Source: Phaseolus vulgaris
Taxonomy: Eukaryota; Streptophyta; Magnoliopsida; Fabales; Fabaceae
Direction of reading: 5' to 3'
Assembly (NCBI RefSeq): GCF_000499845.2
Contig: NC_023749.2
Location: 28,730,381-28,794,380, forward strand
Length of the DNA: 64,000 nucleotides
Shown here: positions 23,831 through 35,442 of the stretch, one piece after another
Layout: each line of letters starts with the position of its first letter
How positions within the stretch are numbered: position 1 is the stretch's first letter
Made by a program: the position numbers and the translations under genes
Notes under the pieces: model-generated
The model's database searches: none
Told to the model about the DNA's origin: nothing
What the model saw: only the letters and a program-made list of their open reading frames with translations

Positions 23831-24999
23831 TCGTCATATTGACTAAATTAAATATTATTTTAAAAATTATAAAATTATTAATATATAAAATAACTTTCAT
23901 TATTAATAAATAGTCTTTAAATTTATATTAATTATTACTAAAATTAAATAGGATTTATCTTCTATCACAATCTGATTATTTTATTATTTAATTTTATAAT
24001 TAATTTTTGTTATAAGATGTGATTGTTACTATCACATTTTTTTTCTGGAATAAAGATAATTAAAAATAATTATTATTTAATAAATGTGACTGTTACTAAC
24101 TTTCTAAATAATTTATTGGTCGTTTCCTTTTATTAATGAAATTTCAAAAATAAAAAATTGGAAAATAATTTTTAGTATATATTTTAATAAAAAAAATTCA
24201 AAACATACCCCAATTTATTCTCGCTACATCATTTTTTTATGAGGAATTTTATTTTCTACTAGATGTAGTATGCTGTTGTATTGCATATTTATCAGGAGTG
24301 ATGTTATTTGTATAAGAGATAAAACATTCTTTAAATACTTCAAATTTATTCATTTCATTATTTATTGAAAAAAAAAAAGTTAGTGTTCAAATATAAAAAT
24401 GGACTTAAGTATAGTCTTCACACAAGTCCTCTCATCACACAACTGCATTTTCTAAGACGCATCCTCCATTATTTTGCCATCTTAATTATACTCTTGAATC
24501 TTCAGAAATAAACCATAAAACGATTATTATGTATGTGTGGTTTCAAACTTAATAAATTAAAATGATTCTGTTTTTTCAAAGTTTTTTCGTCATCTCATCA
24601 TAATTTGACAATAGTATATATTTGATTATGATTTTTTTTAAATAATTAGAAAAAAATATTGATTAATACAAATGCAAAATGAAAATAGAAAATTCTTGGT
24701 CTATAACATTAGTTAGTTGCATAAGATTGCTTTCTCAGATAAAAAAGATACCGTTATCTAGCCATGGGTGGAGGATAACATCCTAAATAAAAAATAATCT
24801 TAAGTTTAATATCAAAAAGAGCAACAACAATATTATTAAATTTTTAATTACTCCATATACTCACAAGCCAATTGTTTGTCCTTGGCAACGAAGGCCATTT
24901 GCTAAGCTAATACTAACACGTCATGGTATAACTTTTAAACCTTTTATCGAACTTCCATAAAAAAGGTGAAGGTTTCTAGCACTATAATTTTGTAGGTCC
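23831..24999. other. AT-rich spacer with partial repeat of the duplication flank
   Basis: 23830-24140 repeats the block found at 22710-23130 and 28350-28740 (for example 'ATTAATATATAAAATA' followed by 'TTATCTTCTATCACAATCTGATT'). The remainder to 24999 shows no gene. Confidence 0.6.
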
Positions 25000-26204
25000 T
25001 TTGTGGTGGTGAGGGGTGGACACCTCTAATAGAAATGGATAATGATATATTTATTTTTATAACTTATCCTATGCAGTTCACAAACCATCATTTTTCGATT
25101 GAAATACCTGAGAAGTTTTCAAATTATCATTTTCCATTTGAAATAGAAGTGGTAGCACTTTGGTCTAATAGTAAGTATTCCAACACCTTAATGCCTCCGC
25201 TAGAGTTACAAACTAGCGCTACCTAGCTCGGCAATATTATGTACTTTGTCAGCGGTTTATAAATACTAAGATCTTCCTTTAACTGTTGGATGTGGGCTTT
25301 CAAAAAGCGAAAGATGATTGAAGTTATGTGCAGGAGCAAGAAAGTTGCAACAAAGCATTTACGAGATTAACAAATCTTTTCCGAAACACTACTTTTGCAT
25401 TGCATGCCACAAACTCAAACATAATATCATTTTCCAGATTAACAAAAACAACCCTTTTAAAACAATACTTTTTTTTGCTTTTATAAAATTCAATAATTAA
25501 GAGGGTTAGTTACGAAATTTCTAAGTTTTATAAAATTTTAATATGTTAAATTTGAATTGTTTTTATTTTATTTTTAAATTATATCAATTACCATATATTA
25601 CATAAACTTATTTTAACATTAAAGAATAATTAATAAATCAAACACATTACTATCATATGTTTTCAGTTAATTATATTTCAACAAAAGTTTATTATTATTA
25701 ACAAAAGAGAAGAAAACAAAAACATTCACCAGACACACACGAAATAAAAACCATGGTAAATTAACAAAAAAATCTAAATTTTATTACATCAAAGTGGTTT
25801 TTAAAGAATTATTGACTAATATAAGAGTACAATATTTCAAACCAACAAAAATATTTTAAATTTATTTAGCCCAAAAAATTCAAAAATATTGTTGTTGCTC
25901 TTCTTTGTTATATATTCTTTAAAATGATTTAAATTCAAACATTCTAAAATAAAAAAAAATAAAAATTCCTATGTATTACTCGCAGTGCAAAATTTAACAT
26001 AACGTAGATACTTTACAATATACAATTTCTAATTATATGAATGTATTATCTCCTAATTCTACTCTTTATTCCTCTCTATCTACAATTCATTTTCACTCCC
26101 ACATAATTTATTTATGAGATCATTATATTCATCACCACCAACCAAAAAATAGAGGTAGTTCAAAATCAAACATAATAAACATAAATATTTTAAATATTAT
26201 GGAT

Positions 26205-26760
26205 CCCAACTTGTTTCGCAAATCACAAACTGATCTTTGATCTTTTACGAGAGGCTTAGTAAATATATTTGTTAACTAACAATGTGGAAGAGATATGTGA
26301 TGGACTAATTATCCCGGCGGCTTGCAACTTTTCTCGTACGATGTGACAGTCTAAGTCTATCTCGATATGCTTTGTACACTCATGAAATATAGGATTTGTT
26401 GAAATATGGAGTATTGCTTAGTTGTCACAATATAGAGGTGTAGGCATGCTAATTGGAACCTTGAGTTCTCGGAAGATATAACATAACCATGTTAGCTCCA
26501 GACATGCATTTTCCATGGCCCAATATTCTACTTCAGTAGATGACTTTGATTAGTTGGTTTTTCAGTAAGAGTGAGTTTTAAATTTTCCTCCATGGGGAAC
26601 TTTTGCGGTTTTACCCTAGTTAGACCTCGATCGTCTGAAATATCCAATGTATATTTTCTTTGAGACATAAAATTGCCATGTTTAGATCGAGAAAATTCAA
26701 TTAGTATGAATAGAAAATAACTTTCAGAAAAAATTGGTTGGAAAACTAAGTGGAACAACT
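26205..26760 (-). pseudogene. Copia RT thumb and RNase H fragment
   Basis: From 26760 down, the minus strand reads GNFMSQRKYTLDI, then KPQKFPMEENLKL. After a break it gives SSTEVEYWAMENACLELTWL, ISTNPIFHECTKHIEID and LTNIFTKPL. These are the end of Copia RT and its RNase H. The middle of the domain is deleted, stops are present and there are no LTRs. It lies in the extra block of duplication unit 2. Confidence 0.75.
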
Positions 26761-27123
26761 AAACAAGTCCTAGACTCTTTATATTCCATGCAAAAACATT
26801 GTTTGGAAAATTGTGTGTACCAACCAAACAAGTCATAAACTATTCTTATTCTCTAGTTAGCTTTATTATTTTAATATTTAACATAATTAATACTTTAAAT
26901 ACAAATTTCTAAGAATTCTCTAAACCATTATGAATTTCTTTTTTGATGCATGTTCTAATGAATCATATCTTTGACTTTTATAATTTTACAATGTAATTTG
27001 CTTATACACTTGCATTTTTATGAGTAAGTGGCTTATATTTTTCTTAGAAAGTGGCTTTTATCAATTCTCTTGCTACACAAAATACAAACACCATACTAAC
27101 TTATCATTTTAACGTTTGAGTGT

Positions 27124-27174
27124 TAATAATAATAATAATAATAATTATTATTATTATTATTATTGTGGTTTTGA
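27124..27174. repeat. (AAT)n(ATT)n microsatellite
   Basis: About seven AAT units are followed by about seven ATT units, which makes the run self-complementary. A related AAT run is at 30571-30600 in unit 3. Confidence 0.9.
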
Positions 27175-27508
27175 ATGTAGATAAGAGAAATCACGTGGGA
27201 TTGTCAAAAACTGTGACTTAAGTAGGTGGAGATTTTTTTTTTCTAGTTAATTTGTCTTATTGTAACCTAACTTAAAATAGGCATAATGAATCCTACATGG
27301 TTATCCCATGTTCATAATATTTTAATTGATAAAACCTTCATTCAGAATTTTACCTTAGTTGTTTAAGGATGCTAAATTGTAATCATAAAGCAACTTATAA
27401 AGGAAATCAAAATGAAACATTAAAAAAGTAATTTTATTTTCTTTGAATCTATCAGTGTCGATTACATAAAGTCATATTTATATAAGAAAATATTGGATGA
27501 TGAAAATT

Positions 27509-27863
27509 TTAACAAGGAAAACGACAAATGCAATCTTCTATGGCATTACACCTTCCACTAGCTAAGTTTCCATGCTTTCTGACACAATCACTGTCACACT
27601 TGCTTTCTTGACAATCCTCATTCAACTTCTCATCACACCTTCCTGCTTCTACTACTTTCATTGCTCCTTCATTTTCTACATCACAAACACAATATTCAAT
27701 ACTAAACCACCAATCTCAACTTTATAAATTTATTCATAACAAAAGTGAATTTAAAGGATTAGTAAGCACAAATTAATGAGTAAATCAAACTAGGAAAACA
27801 AAACATACCAATCTCAATGGCAAGAACAAGTAGCAAGATCAAAACTGAAGTGATGAGTTTCAT
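27509..27863 (-). CDS. Defensin-like secreted cysteine-rich peptide, copy 2 (intact)
   Basis: Exon 1 is 27863-27809, the intron (GT-AG, phase 1) 27808-27676 and exon 2 27675-27509, giving 73 residues. Residues 1-18 (MKLITSVLILLLVLAIEI) are a hydrophobic signal peptide, as is usual for a first exon of plant defensin-like genes. The mature part has eight cysteines spaced C-x7-C-x4-C-x3-C-x11-C-x5-C-x1-C-x3-C. The CxxxC, the G-x-C (SGRC) and the CxC are the marks of the cysteine-stabilised alpha-beta fold and its gamma-core. Families of this kind act outside the cell in defence or in signalling to pollen or microbes; which applies here cannot be read from sequence. A TATA box lies 91 bp upstream of the ATG. 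It is the only copy of three with all parts intact. Confidence 0.85.
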
Positions 27864-27953
27864 GTTAAATGATCTTTGAGTAATGTTAAGTTGGCGACTC
27901 TCTTCAATACTCCAAAGTATCTTTTTGATGGGTTGGAGTGAAGTTTTATTGGG

Positions 27954-27963
27954 ATATATATAC
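27954..27963 (-). promoter_or_regulatory. TATA box of defensin-like copy 2
   Basis: The minus strand reads TATATATAT followed by CCC, 91 bp before the ATG and conserved in all three copies. Confidence 0.6.
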
Positions 27964-29880
27964 TAACATTATCACATATATATTCATAAAAACAATCAAT
28001 TTAATTGTTTTTTTTAAATAACTAGTGCACTCTATTAATCTTAATTATTAATTATTATTTTTTCTTATTATTCATTAATACAGATCATAAATACTCATTG
28101 AAAAAAAAACGTAAAAATACTAATACTAATATATACTAATATCAGTAATATACTATATACTATATACTATATACTATACTATTACATATACATATATTAT
28201 TGTAAATTTTGACATCTGTTAACACGGTATAATTCATTAACAATGTATATGAACAAACTAATATACAAAAAAGTTCAAGTCCACAAAAAAATTATTAAAA
28301 ATTTATTAAATAAAAATTATTTTTAAAAATTAATAATTAGTTATATATTGAGTAAATTAAATACTATTTTAAAAATTAAGAAATTATTAATATATAAATA
28401 GTTTTTATTATTAATAAATAATTTTTATATTTATATTTAGTTAATTATTAAAATTAAATAGAGTTTATCTTCCTTCACAATCTGATGTAATTTTATAATT
28501 AAGTTTTGTTATGCATGGAAAATATTGACTTAAGTTTTGATACTCTCATTATTGTCCGCTTTGTCGTTTGTTGCCATAATAAAGATTATTAAAGTACAAT
28601 TACTATTTAATAAATGTGATTGTTACTACTTTTGCTGCACATTTTTTTTCCGAAATAAAGATAATTAAAATACAAATAATATTTAATAAATGTGATAGTT
28701 AGTATATTTTTCTACTTAATTTATTGGTCGTTTCCTTTAATTAATGGAATTTCAAAAATAAATAAAAAAATAACCAGAAAATAATTCCTCCTACGTATTT
28801 TAATCCAAAAATATTAAAAATGTGAATATAGAAAGTTGTACATATCATTTATACCAATAATAGCTCATTTAATATAATATTTAAAAGCACATAAAAATTA
28901 GATAATAGGTGTCCGTTTAATATTATATTATATATATATATATATATATTATATATCATATTTAAGACACATAACTCAGAACATAAATCGGTAAATCGGT
29001 TATAAGTCACAAGCGGTTATAGGTTACTGTTATAAAATCCATTTATATCTCATGATAACTCAATGTTTTTCTTAGATTCCAACAAGACCTATAAATAGGT
29101 GATGATTCTCTTAGTAAGGAGACACACACTAAACTCTATTATATACTCTTATTACTCTTAGAAGATATTTGTAAAGAATATGCATAGACAAGTGATCACT
29201 TGTCTAATATTTTTTGGAAAAATTTCACGAATAGCAATTGGGAGAAGGTCTTGCATGAGAACATGATAATCATGAGAATAAAATAATTATTTTATCATTT
29301 TATCTATGATATATTTTTTTGTTTACATAAACATGTTATTCTTCTCATCACAAAAATAATTTCATGACAAACATTTATATAGTTCCACAAAATGTTTCTA
29401 AAATTGAAAAAAAAGAAGAGAATAACGACCTTTGCAATTAAAATCACAACAAAGATGTTACAAAAGTTATCACAAAAAATAGTTGTTTCTTAAGCAAGTC
29501 AAATTTGTCTTGAAGCAACCAAAAACATAGTTTCTCCAACTTTTGTGGTGCATAGCTTAAAAAAAATTACATGACACCTTAAGTATTATTAAGTTTAGAC
29601 TAGTTGATAAGTTTTGATAATGATAAATATGGTTATGATTTCTTTAAATTTTTAGGAACATTTTAATATGTGGTTTATGAAACTAAAGTACTAATAAACA
29701 AGTGATTTTGACAATGTTCAAAATATCTACATTAATACAGTATCAATGTACATTATTTTGTCATAAATTTTATATGTTTTCTTATAACTTATTATACTTA
29801 AAAGAAATACAATCTTTCATACAACCTTGATTAAAAAATAAAGTATATATGTTTAAAAGATCAAACTCAAGCACAAAATA

Positions 29881-30474
29881 ATTACATCTTTAAAAGATTA
29901 CACACAGTTATATTCATCAAACTAATTTATTAGTTTGGATTTTTTCCATGATAAATTTCAGCTACCTATGTTTATGTTTTGGGTTGTTTAGTATATATGG
30001 ATATATCATACTTATCTATATTAGAATATAAAAATATAATAAATATTAAAATTTCTTTCCTTTATAGTGATGTAAGTAAAAAGACGTAAAAAGTTATTTC
30101 TTATTTCAAAGAGTGAAAGGAGTGTATACAATTTTCATGAAAGGGGTTGAATATGTTTTTTGTCCATGTACTTTCCTTAATAAACAAATTTCTAGTGTGG
30201 ACTGTATCAAAATATTATAAGATTTTTGTCAACGAAGAGTCGACATGAAATATCTTAACATTCTAGTTCAAACTAGAAATCTATTTGCCATGTAAAAGCA
30301 CTGACAATGACCAATTCCAATAGTTTTTTTACTATAAGTACCCAGGAGGTCTAAAATTTGGATTAGGGATAAAAATCAATTTTGCAGGAATGTATAAGGA
30401 CGAAAAACATATTTAATCCTATTTTAAATTAAATGTAGAAAATATGTTTTCTTTCTTTCAATTAAAAATATAAG
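29881..30474. other. AT-rich spacer
   Basis: No gene is supported. It separates duplication unit 2 from the shortened unit 3. Confidence 0.5.
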
Positions 30475-30743
30475 ATATGGATAAAAAATAGCTTTCAACA
30501 AAATTGGTTGGAAAACTATGTCGAACAACTAAACAAGTCCTAGACTCTTCATATTCAACGTTTGAGTGTTTATAATAATAATAATAATAATAATAATAAT
30601 TCTGGTGTTGAATGTAGATAAGAGAAATCACGTGGGGTCGTCAAATACTTTGTCACTTAAGTAGGTGGAGACTTTCTCTGAATCTATCACTGTCAATTAC
30701 ATAAAGTCATATTTATATAAGAAAATATTGGATGATGATAAAC

Positions 30744-31098
30744 TTAACAAGGAAAACGACAAATGCAATCTTCTATGGCATTACACCTTCCACTGACTAA
30801 GTTTCCATGCTTTTTGACACAATCACTGTCACACTTGCTTTCTTGACAATCCTCATTCAACTTCTCATCACACCTTCCTGCTTCTACTACTTCCATTGCT
30901 CCTTCATTTTCTACATCACAAACACAATATTCAATACTAACCCACCAATTTCAGCTTCATAAATTTATTCATAACAAAAGTTAATTTAAAGGATTAGTAA
31001 GCACAAATTAATGAGTAGATCGAACGAGAGAAACAAAACATATCAATCTTAATGGCAAGAACAAGTAGCAGGATCAAAACTGAAGTGATGAGCTTCAT
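30744..31098 (-). pseudogene. Defensin-like peptide gene, copy 3 (splice donor lost)
   Basis: Exon 1 is 31098-31044 and exon 2 is 30910-30744, with intact frame, all eight cysteines and the same spacing as copy 2. The base after exon 1 has changed: copies 1 and 2 read ATTG|GTATG, copy 3 reads ATTG|ATATG, so the GT donor is gone while the AG acceptor remains. Unspliced RNA would meet a stop in the intron after about 35 codons, before any mature-peptide cysteine pattern. Amino-acid changes against copy 2 include Glu17 to Lys in the signal region, Lys to Glu near residue 24, Arg to Lys and Ala to Val. It may use a nearby donor, or be a pseudogene. Confidence 0.7.
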
Positions 31099-31188
31099 GT
31101 TAAATAATGTTTAAGTAATGTTAAGTTGGTGACTCTATTCAATACTCTAAAATATCTTTTTGATGGGTTTGAGTGAAGTTTTATTGGG

Positions 31189-31197
31189 ATATATAAA
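31189..31197 (-). promoter_or_regulatory. TATA box of defensin-like copy 3
   Basis: The minus strand reads TTTATATAT, aligned with the boxes of copies 1 and 2. Confidence 0.5.
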
Positions 31198-31340
31198 CTA
31201 ACATTATCACACATATTCATTAAAGTAATCAATTTAGTTGATTTTTTAAAAATAACTAGTGCACTCTATTAATCTTAATTATTAATTATTATTATTTTCT
31301 TATTATTCATTAATACAAATCATAAATACTCACTGAAAGA

Positions 31341-31365
31341 TTGCTTTGATTGTTGATGAAGCTCA
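31341..31365 (+). pseudogene. Possible gene scrap, continued at 36607 (DEAHGAHF)
   Basis: If the 5,236-bp retroelement and one GCTCA duplication are set aside, the two flanks form one frame reading ALIVDEAHGAHFRAVKR. D-E-A-H-G-A-H is like the cofactor-site motif of fold-type I PLP decarboxylases (Orn/Lys/Arg class). Only about 20 codons exist, so the call is weak. Confidence 0.25.
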
Positions 31366-32329
31366 TGTTAGAATGGATGACTTTAAACTAGAGGGGGGCG
31401 GGGTGAATTGTTTAAAGAGAATTTTCGTAAACTTTTAAAACAAGAATGAATTTATCTCAGGAAACTAATGATAAGAAATTCAGTTTACCAAAAACAACAA
31501 ACAAAATCAGCACAACCAGAAAAACAATCGGTTGTTTCACAGAAACAATCGGTTGTTTATACCAGCAAACAACAAATAAAACTGAATTTAAAGAGTTAAA
31601 GATAGAGAGATTGTACAGAGATGTTTATTCTGGTTCACTCCAAACCCAGAGTTACATCCAGTCTTCTCAGAAACCCTGAGGAAATCCACTAAGCAATCAC
31701 ACCTTGATTACTTACACAACAACCAAGAGAATGACCTTGAACACCTCAAGAAACACACTCTCCTTGGTCAACACACCTACACCAAGATTGCTGATCTTGA
31801 TCCCCTCAAGAACACACAACCAATCTTAGCAAACACAGAAACGAAACTTGTTTCACAGAGTACAAGGATTACACTTGTTACAGAAGATAATCTGAAATCA
31901 ATACAAGCAGAATCCTATTCCACAAACTTTGATCAATCACAAAATCTTAGCAATCTCAGCTCTTTGAAAAACTCAAAAACTCTTAGCAAAAAACTTGTCA
32001 AAGATTGTTTTTCAAATATGTTATTCTGAATTTATTCAAAAAATGGAGTTTGTTATCAAATCTTAACAAACTCTTAAATTGCATTAAAAGATTGGTCAAA
32101 GCATTTAATGACTGGAGCGTAAGCAGTTAAATCATTTAAAGCTCAGTCAAAGATAAAACAATTTTTCTGTTATGGTCCTAAAACAAACAATCGGTTGTTT
32201 CCTCGAATCAATCAATTGTTTTGGTTTTAACAGCTTAACCATTTGAAAAACAGTTTTGAAATCTTTTCTCAAAACATCTAAGTGTAAACAATCGGTTGTT
32301 TCGACAAAACAATCGGTTGTTTTAACTTA
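31366..32329 (-). repeat. 3' LTR of the gag-only element, truncated
   Basis: It aligns with 35443-36410 of the other LTR, including three motif pairs (31528/31549, 32191/32212, 32292/32313). About 190 bp at its transcription-upstream end are missing. Confidence 0.85.
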
Positions 32330-32863
32330 GAGCAAACGACAAAGCAATCTCTCATCAAGCTTTAGACCTCCAACCGAGCATGTACTTACTTGAGCATGTT
32401 GATTCTTCAAGGAACTCTTGTAGAATTGGATTTTGTTAAAATCCTCCACTACTCCAAGGTTTCCCTTGTTGATTCTAAGACCAGAGAACTTGAGACCAGC
32501 AACAGCAGTTCATACTTCCGGAGTTATCTCCATCTCTACACCTTTCACATGAGAAACTAGATTGTTTCCCTTAAACTTTAGGTTTGTGTAGAACACCCTC
32601 ACTAAATCTGGATATATGTTTCCCTTCATCTCCAGGAACTTTCTGAGAGATTGATCCTTGAGCAGCCTTCTCACATTATCAAGCTTTTGACTTTTCAGCC
32701 AATCAAAGCATACAACCTTGGGGTTGTTTATCTTTTTGATACTTGTTTCATACCTATATTTCTCAATAAGATCATTGTCTCCAGAAAACTAGCCTTCTAG
32801 CCTTCCTCCAGACCTTACAACCCTGGTTTTGACTCTCTTTGAGGTGGGAGGAGTTGATTCCAT
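32330..32863 (-). pseudogene. Second ORF of the gag-only element (plant transposon-protein domain, PF20167-like)
   Basis: The ATG at 32863 opens with MESTPPTSKRVKTRVVRSGG. The core then reads DWLKSQKLDNVRRLL, LVRVFYTNLKFKGNNLVSHV and KGVEMEITPEV. This pattern is familiar from the 'putative plant transposon protein' domain found in many retroelement-associated plant proteins; its function is unknown. Stops interrupt after residue 23 and after EITPEV, the second probably a former TGG. The 3' end is lost where the deletion meets the LTR at 32330. The element at 45549-62646 shows no such ORF, so this one may be a capture or an ancestral gene lost there. Confidence 0.55.
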
Positions 32864-33652
32864 GATGGCAGAGAAGAAAACAGATAAGAGCTTTCTTCAC
32901 AGATTTTTGCAAGAGATGTTGCAATTGGTTGTTCTTGTGGAAGAGATCAGCTGCACCAGACTTTATAGCAAAAAAAAAGTATCAATTAGCATTTAATTTT
33001 ATTTAGTGGGTACCTGATATTTCAGAGAGAGAGGACTTGACTCTGCTCTACACAGAAAACGTCAAAAAAAGCTGAAAGTCACATGGTCTTCACATGTGAT
33101 CTTTGACTAGTCATTAAGGATCTTGAATTCCCAAGATTTTTGAATATTTTCCTTTATGATAGTTGTAACTCCTTTCTGAACGTAATCAGCTTTCAGCACA
33201 GATTCTTTGACCAAGATTCTCTCTTTTGAATTGATCTGCAACGGATAGAAATTCAAAATAGCAATTAAAACAATTTCTTCATAGTGTTGTCAGACCCAAA
33301 ACAATCGATTGTTTCGAAGAAACAATCGGTTGTTTTTCTGCAGCAGTTAAAACTGTTTTTGAATTTTAACCATGAGCAGAAGGAGTTCGAAGCAGATGAC
33401 ATTGAGCATAATAAAAAGATTGTTTAACCATGAGAAAGAACTTTGAAACAGAAATTAAGAACAAATAAAGGAAAGTCTTATCCTTATGTTAATTCTTCAA
33501 TGAGCCATGTGCTTTATGATCAAGAAGCCTTTTTTCACTGTTGAGGTCTTTTGCATAGCATTGATTTAGCTTCAATGACTGTCTTTTTCTTCAAGAACTT
33601 GATCAGATGACTTAGTCCCTCCTTTTTCTTTAGTTTTCTTGCATAAAAGATT

Positions 33653-35383
33653 TCAAGCAACAAGATTTGGTCCCCTTACAAATTTGGGTCCTTTTGACTT
33701 TTCTTTGTAGTTAGAAACTTCACATCCCTTAGGAATCCATTTCATAAAACCTCTTGGAACAGAATATTTCCTTATTTTGTAGAACCTAACAGAGTGGCCT
33801 CTTTTCATGCAGTAAAAGCATGTAACAACCGGTTGTTTCGTCTTAACAATCGGTTGTTTTTCTGACTTTCTTGAAAAACTTTTTGAAAACTTATCTTGCT
33901 TGTTTTGTGGATTAAAGCCTAAACTAGCCTTTCCAAAAATACAGCTTTGAGATGCCAAGACATTCTCAAAGTTAGATTTCCCCTTTGAAAGCTTGTCCAT
34001 AGTTTCAACAAGATAGTGAACCTTTTTCTCAAGATTTTCACAATTTTCGCAAATGAGAGTATCACACTTGCAAGAAGCATTTTTGAAATGGTTTTCCAAT
34101 TTATCAAAATCACTTTTTGCTTTTTCCAGATCTTCTTCAAGTGATTTAACTCTCTTTTCAAGCCAACTGTTAAGATCTTTCAATTGGTTGTTTGAAAGAA
34201 CCAATCTATTAACTTCATCATGTGTTTCTTGAAAAGCTTCAAGCAATTCACTGTAATTTTGTTCATTTAAGGAAGCACATGAACTTACCTCACTTGAGCT
34301 GCAAGATTCATCATCATTTTCAGCAACCAAGCAGATGTTTGGTTTCTCATCTTCACTTGATGAAGAACTTGATGATGATATCTCATTTTCATCCCAAGCT
34401 ATGTTGGCCCTTTTTGTCTTGCTTTTCTTTTCCTTATAACTGGGCTTTTTCTCCTTGCTTTTGTTTGGACAATCTGCCTTTATATGACCTTGCTCACCAC
34501 AACCAAAACAAGTATAGTTATTTGAATTAAAATCATTGGATTTCTTGTTTCCATACCTATCTTTGTTGTTGTCTTTGTTGCGGTTTCTCTTTAGGAATTT
34601 GCTGAACGTTCTTGACAGCAAGCTAAGGTTTTCCTCATCACTTTCATCACTGGAATCTTGTTTCCCTTTGTGCTTGGATGCTTTTAAGGCTATGCTCCTT
34701 GTGTGCTTATCTTCACTCTCTTGAACATTGAGTCTATTCTTCTCTAGCTCATGTTCCCTAAGCTTTCCAAACAAAGAAGCAACACTTAATGATGTTAGAT
34801 CTTTAGATTCGGAAATAGCAGTTACCTTTGGTTGCCATGCTCTATCAAGACATTTCAAGATCTTGATGTTCAGCTCTTCTTTATCAAAGGTCTTGGCAAG
34901 GCTCATAAGGTGATTGATGATGTGCATGAATCTTTTCTGCACCTCAACAATTGTTTCTCCTTTAAGCATTCTAAACATCTCATACTCTTGGATTAGAGCA
35001 TGCTTTCTAGCTATTTTCACCTCATTTGTTCCTTCATGAGTGACTTCCAAGGTGTCCCACATTTCTTTTGATGATTTGCATTGCGAGACCCTGAAAAACT
35101 CATCAGAATTTAAAGCAGAGATTATAATATTTTTGGCAATGCAATCGAATTTGGCCTTTTTGCTTTCTGCATTAGTCCACTGAGACCATGGTTTCTCAAT
35201 GACAGATCCATCCTTTTCAAACTTTGGGACAAAAGGACCATTTTCAATTGCATCCCAAATTCCTTTGTCAAGAGATTCCATAAATATTTTCCTTCTTACT
35301 TTCCAAAATTAGTAGTTCAAATCACAGAACAAAGGTGTTCTGTTAATTGAAGCACCTTCCCCAAAAAGTAGTCTATCAGCCAT
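33653..35383 (-). pseudogene. Copia-type Gag with two zinc knuckles (one in-frame stop)
   Basis: The likely start is the ATG at 35383 (MADRLLFGEGASIN). TAA at 35311-35309 breaks the frame, which stays open from the internal Met at 35281 to 33653. The UBN2-type gag core (KAKFDCIAKNIIISALNSDE, SKEMWDTLEVTHEG) is followed by CCHC knuckle 1 (CFGCGEQGHIKADC). An acidic serine tract and a long coiled coil come next. Knuckle 2 (CFYCMKRGHSVRFY) has lost its last cysteine. A doubled heptad, KQPIVKT KQPVVTC, stands before knuckle 2 and is encoded by a motif pair at 33829/33850. Gag should coat and package the element RNA. There is no protease or pol after it. Confidence 0.85.
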
Positions 35384-35428
35384 TAAAAAAGATTTTTAGG
35401 ATCAACTTGAATAACTTTCAAGAACCAA

Positions 35429-35440
35429 GCTCTGATACCA
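35429..35440 (-). promoter_or_regulatory. Primer-binding site of the gag-only element
   Basis: The minus strand reads TGGTATCAGAGC, the classic initiator-methionine tRNA site, two bases inside the LTR end. The second element has the same sequence at 50149-50160. Confidence 0.9.
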
Positions 35441-35442
35441 AT

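Larger units (their letters stand above)
25000..29880. repeat. Segmental duplication unit 2
   Basis: It is the second copy of the block that starts near 20270. Relative to unit 1 it lacks the MITE and holds about 1.46 kb of extra DNA at roughly 25945-27405, which includes a Copia scrap. It contains the intact defensin-like gene at 27509-27863. An (AT)n run sits at 28925-28950. Confidence 0.8.
30475..31340. repeat. Segmental duplication unit 3 (shortened)
   Basis: Its left part matches 26700-26780 ('AAATTGGTTGGAAAACTA' and 'AACAAGTCCTAGACTCTT'). Then, after a jump, it matches 27105-27235 and the whole defensin-like gene. It ends where the exon-like scrap at 31341 begins. Confidence 0.75.

Noticed and set aside
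20958..25500. Several 60-70 codon frames in the AT-rich array
   Set aside because: Composition is that of random AT-rich DNA, the frames are not kept between duplication units, and no motif is seen.
35429..35440. tRNA gene at TGGTATCAGAGC sites
   Set aside because: These are 12-base primer-binding sites beside LTRs; no cloverleaf is present.
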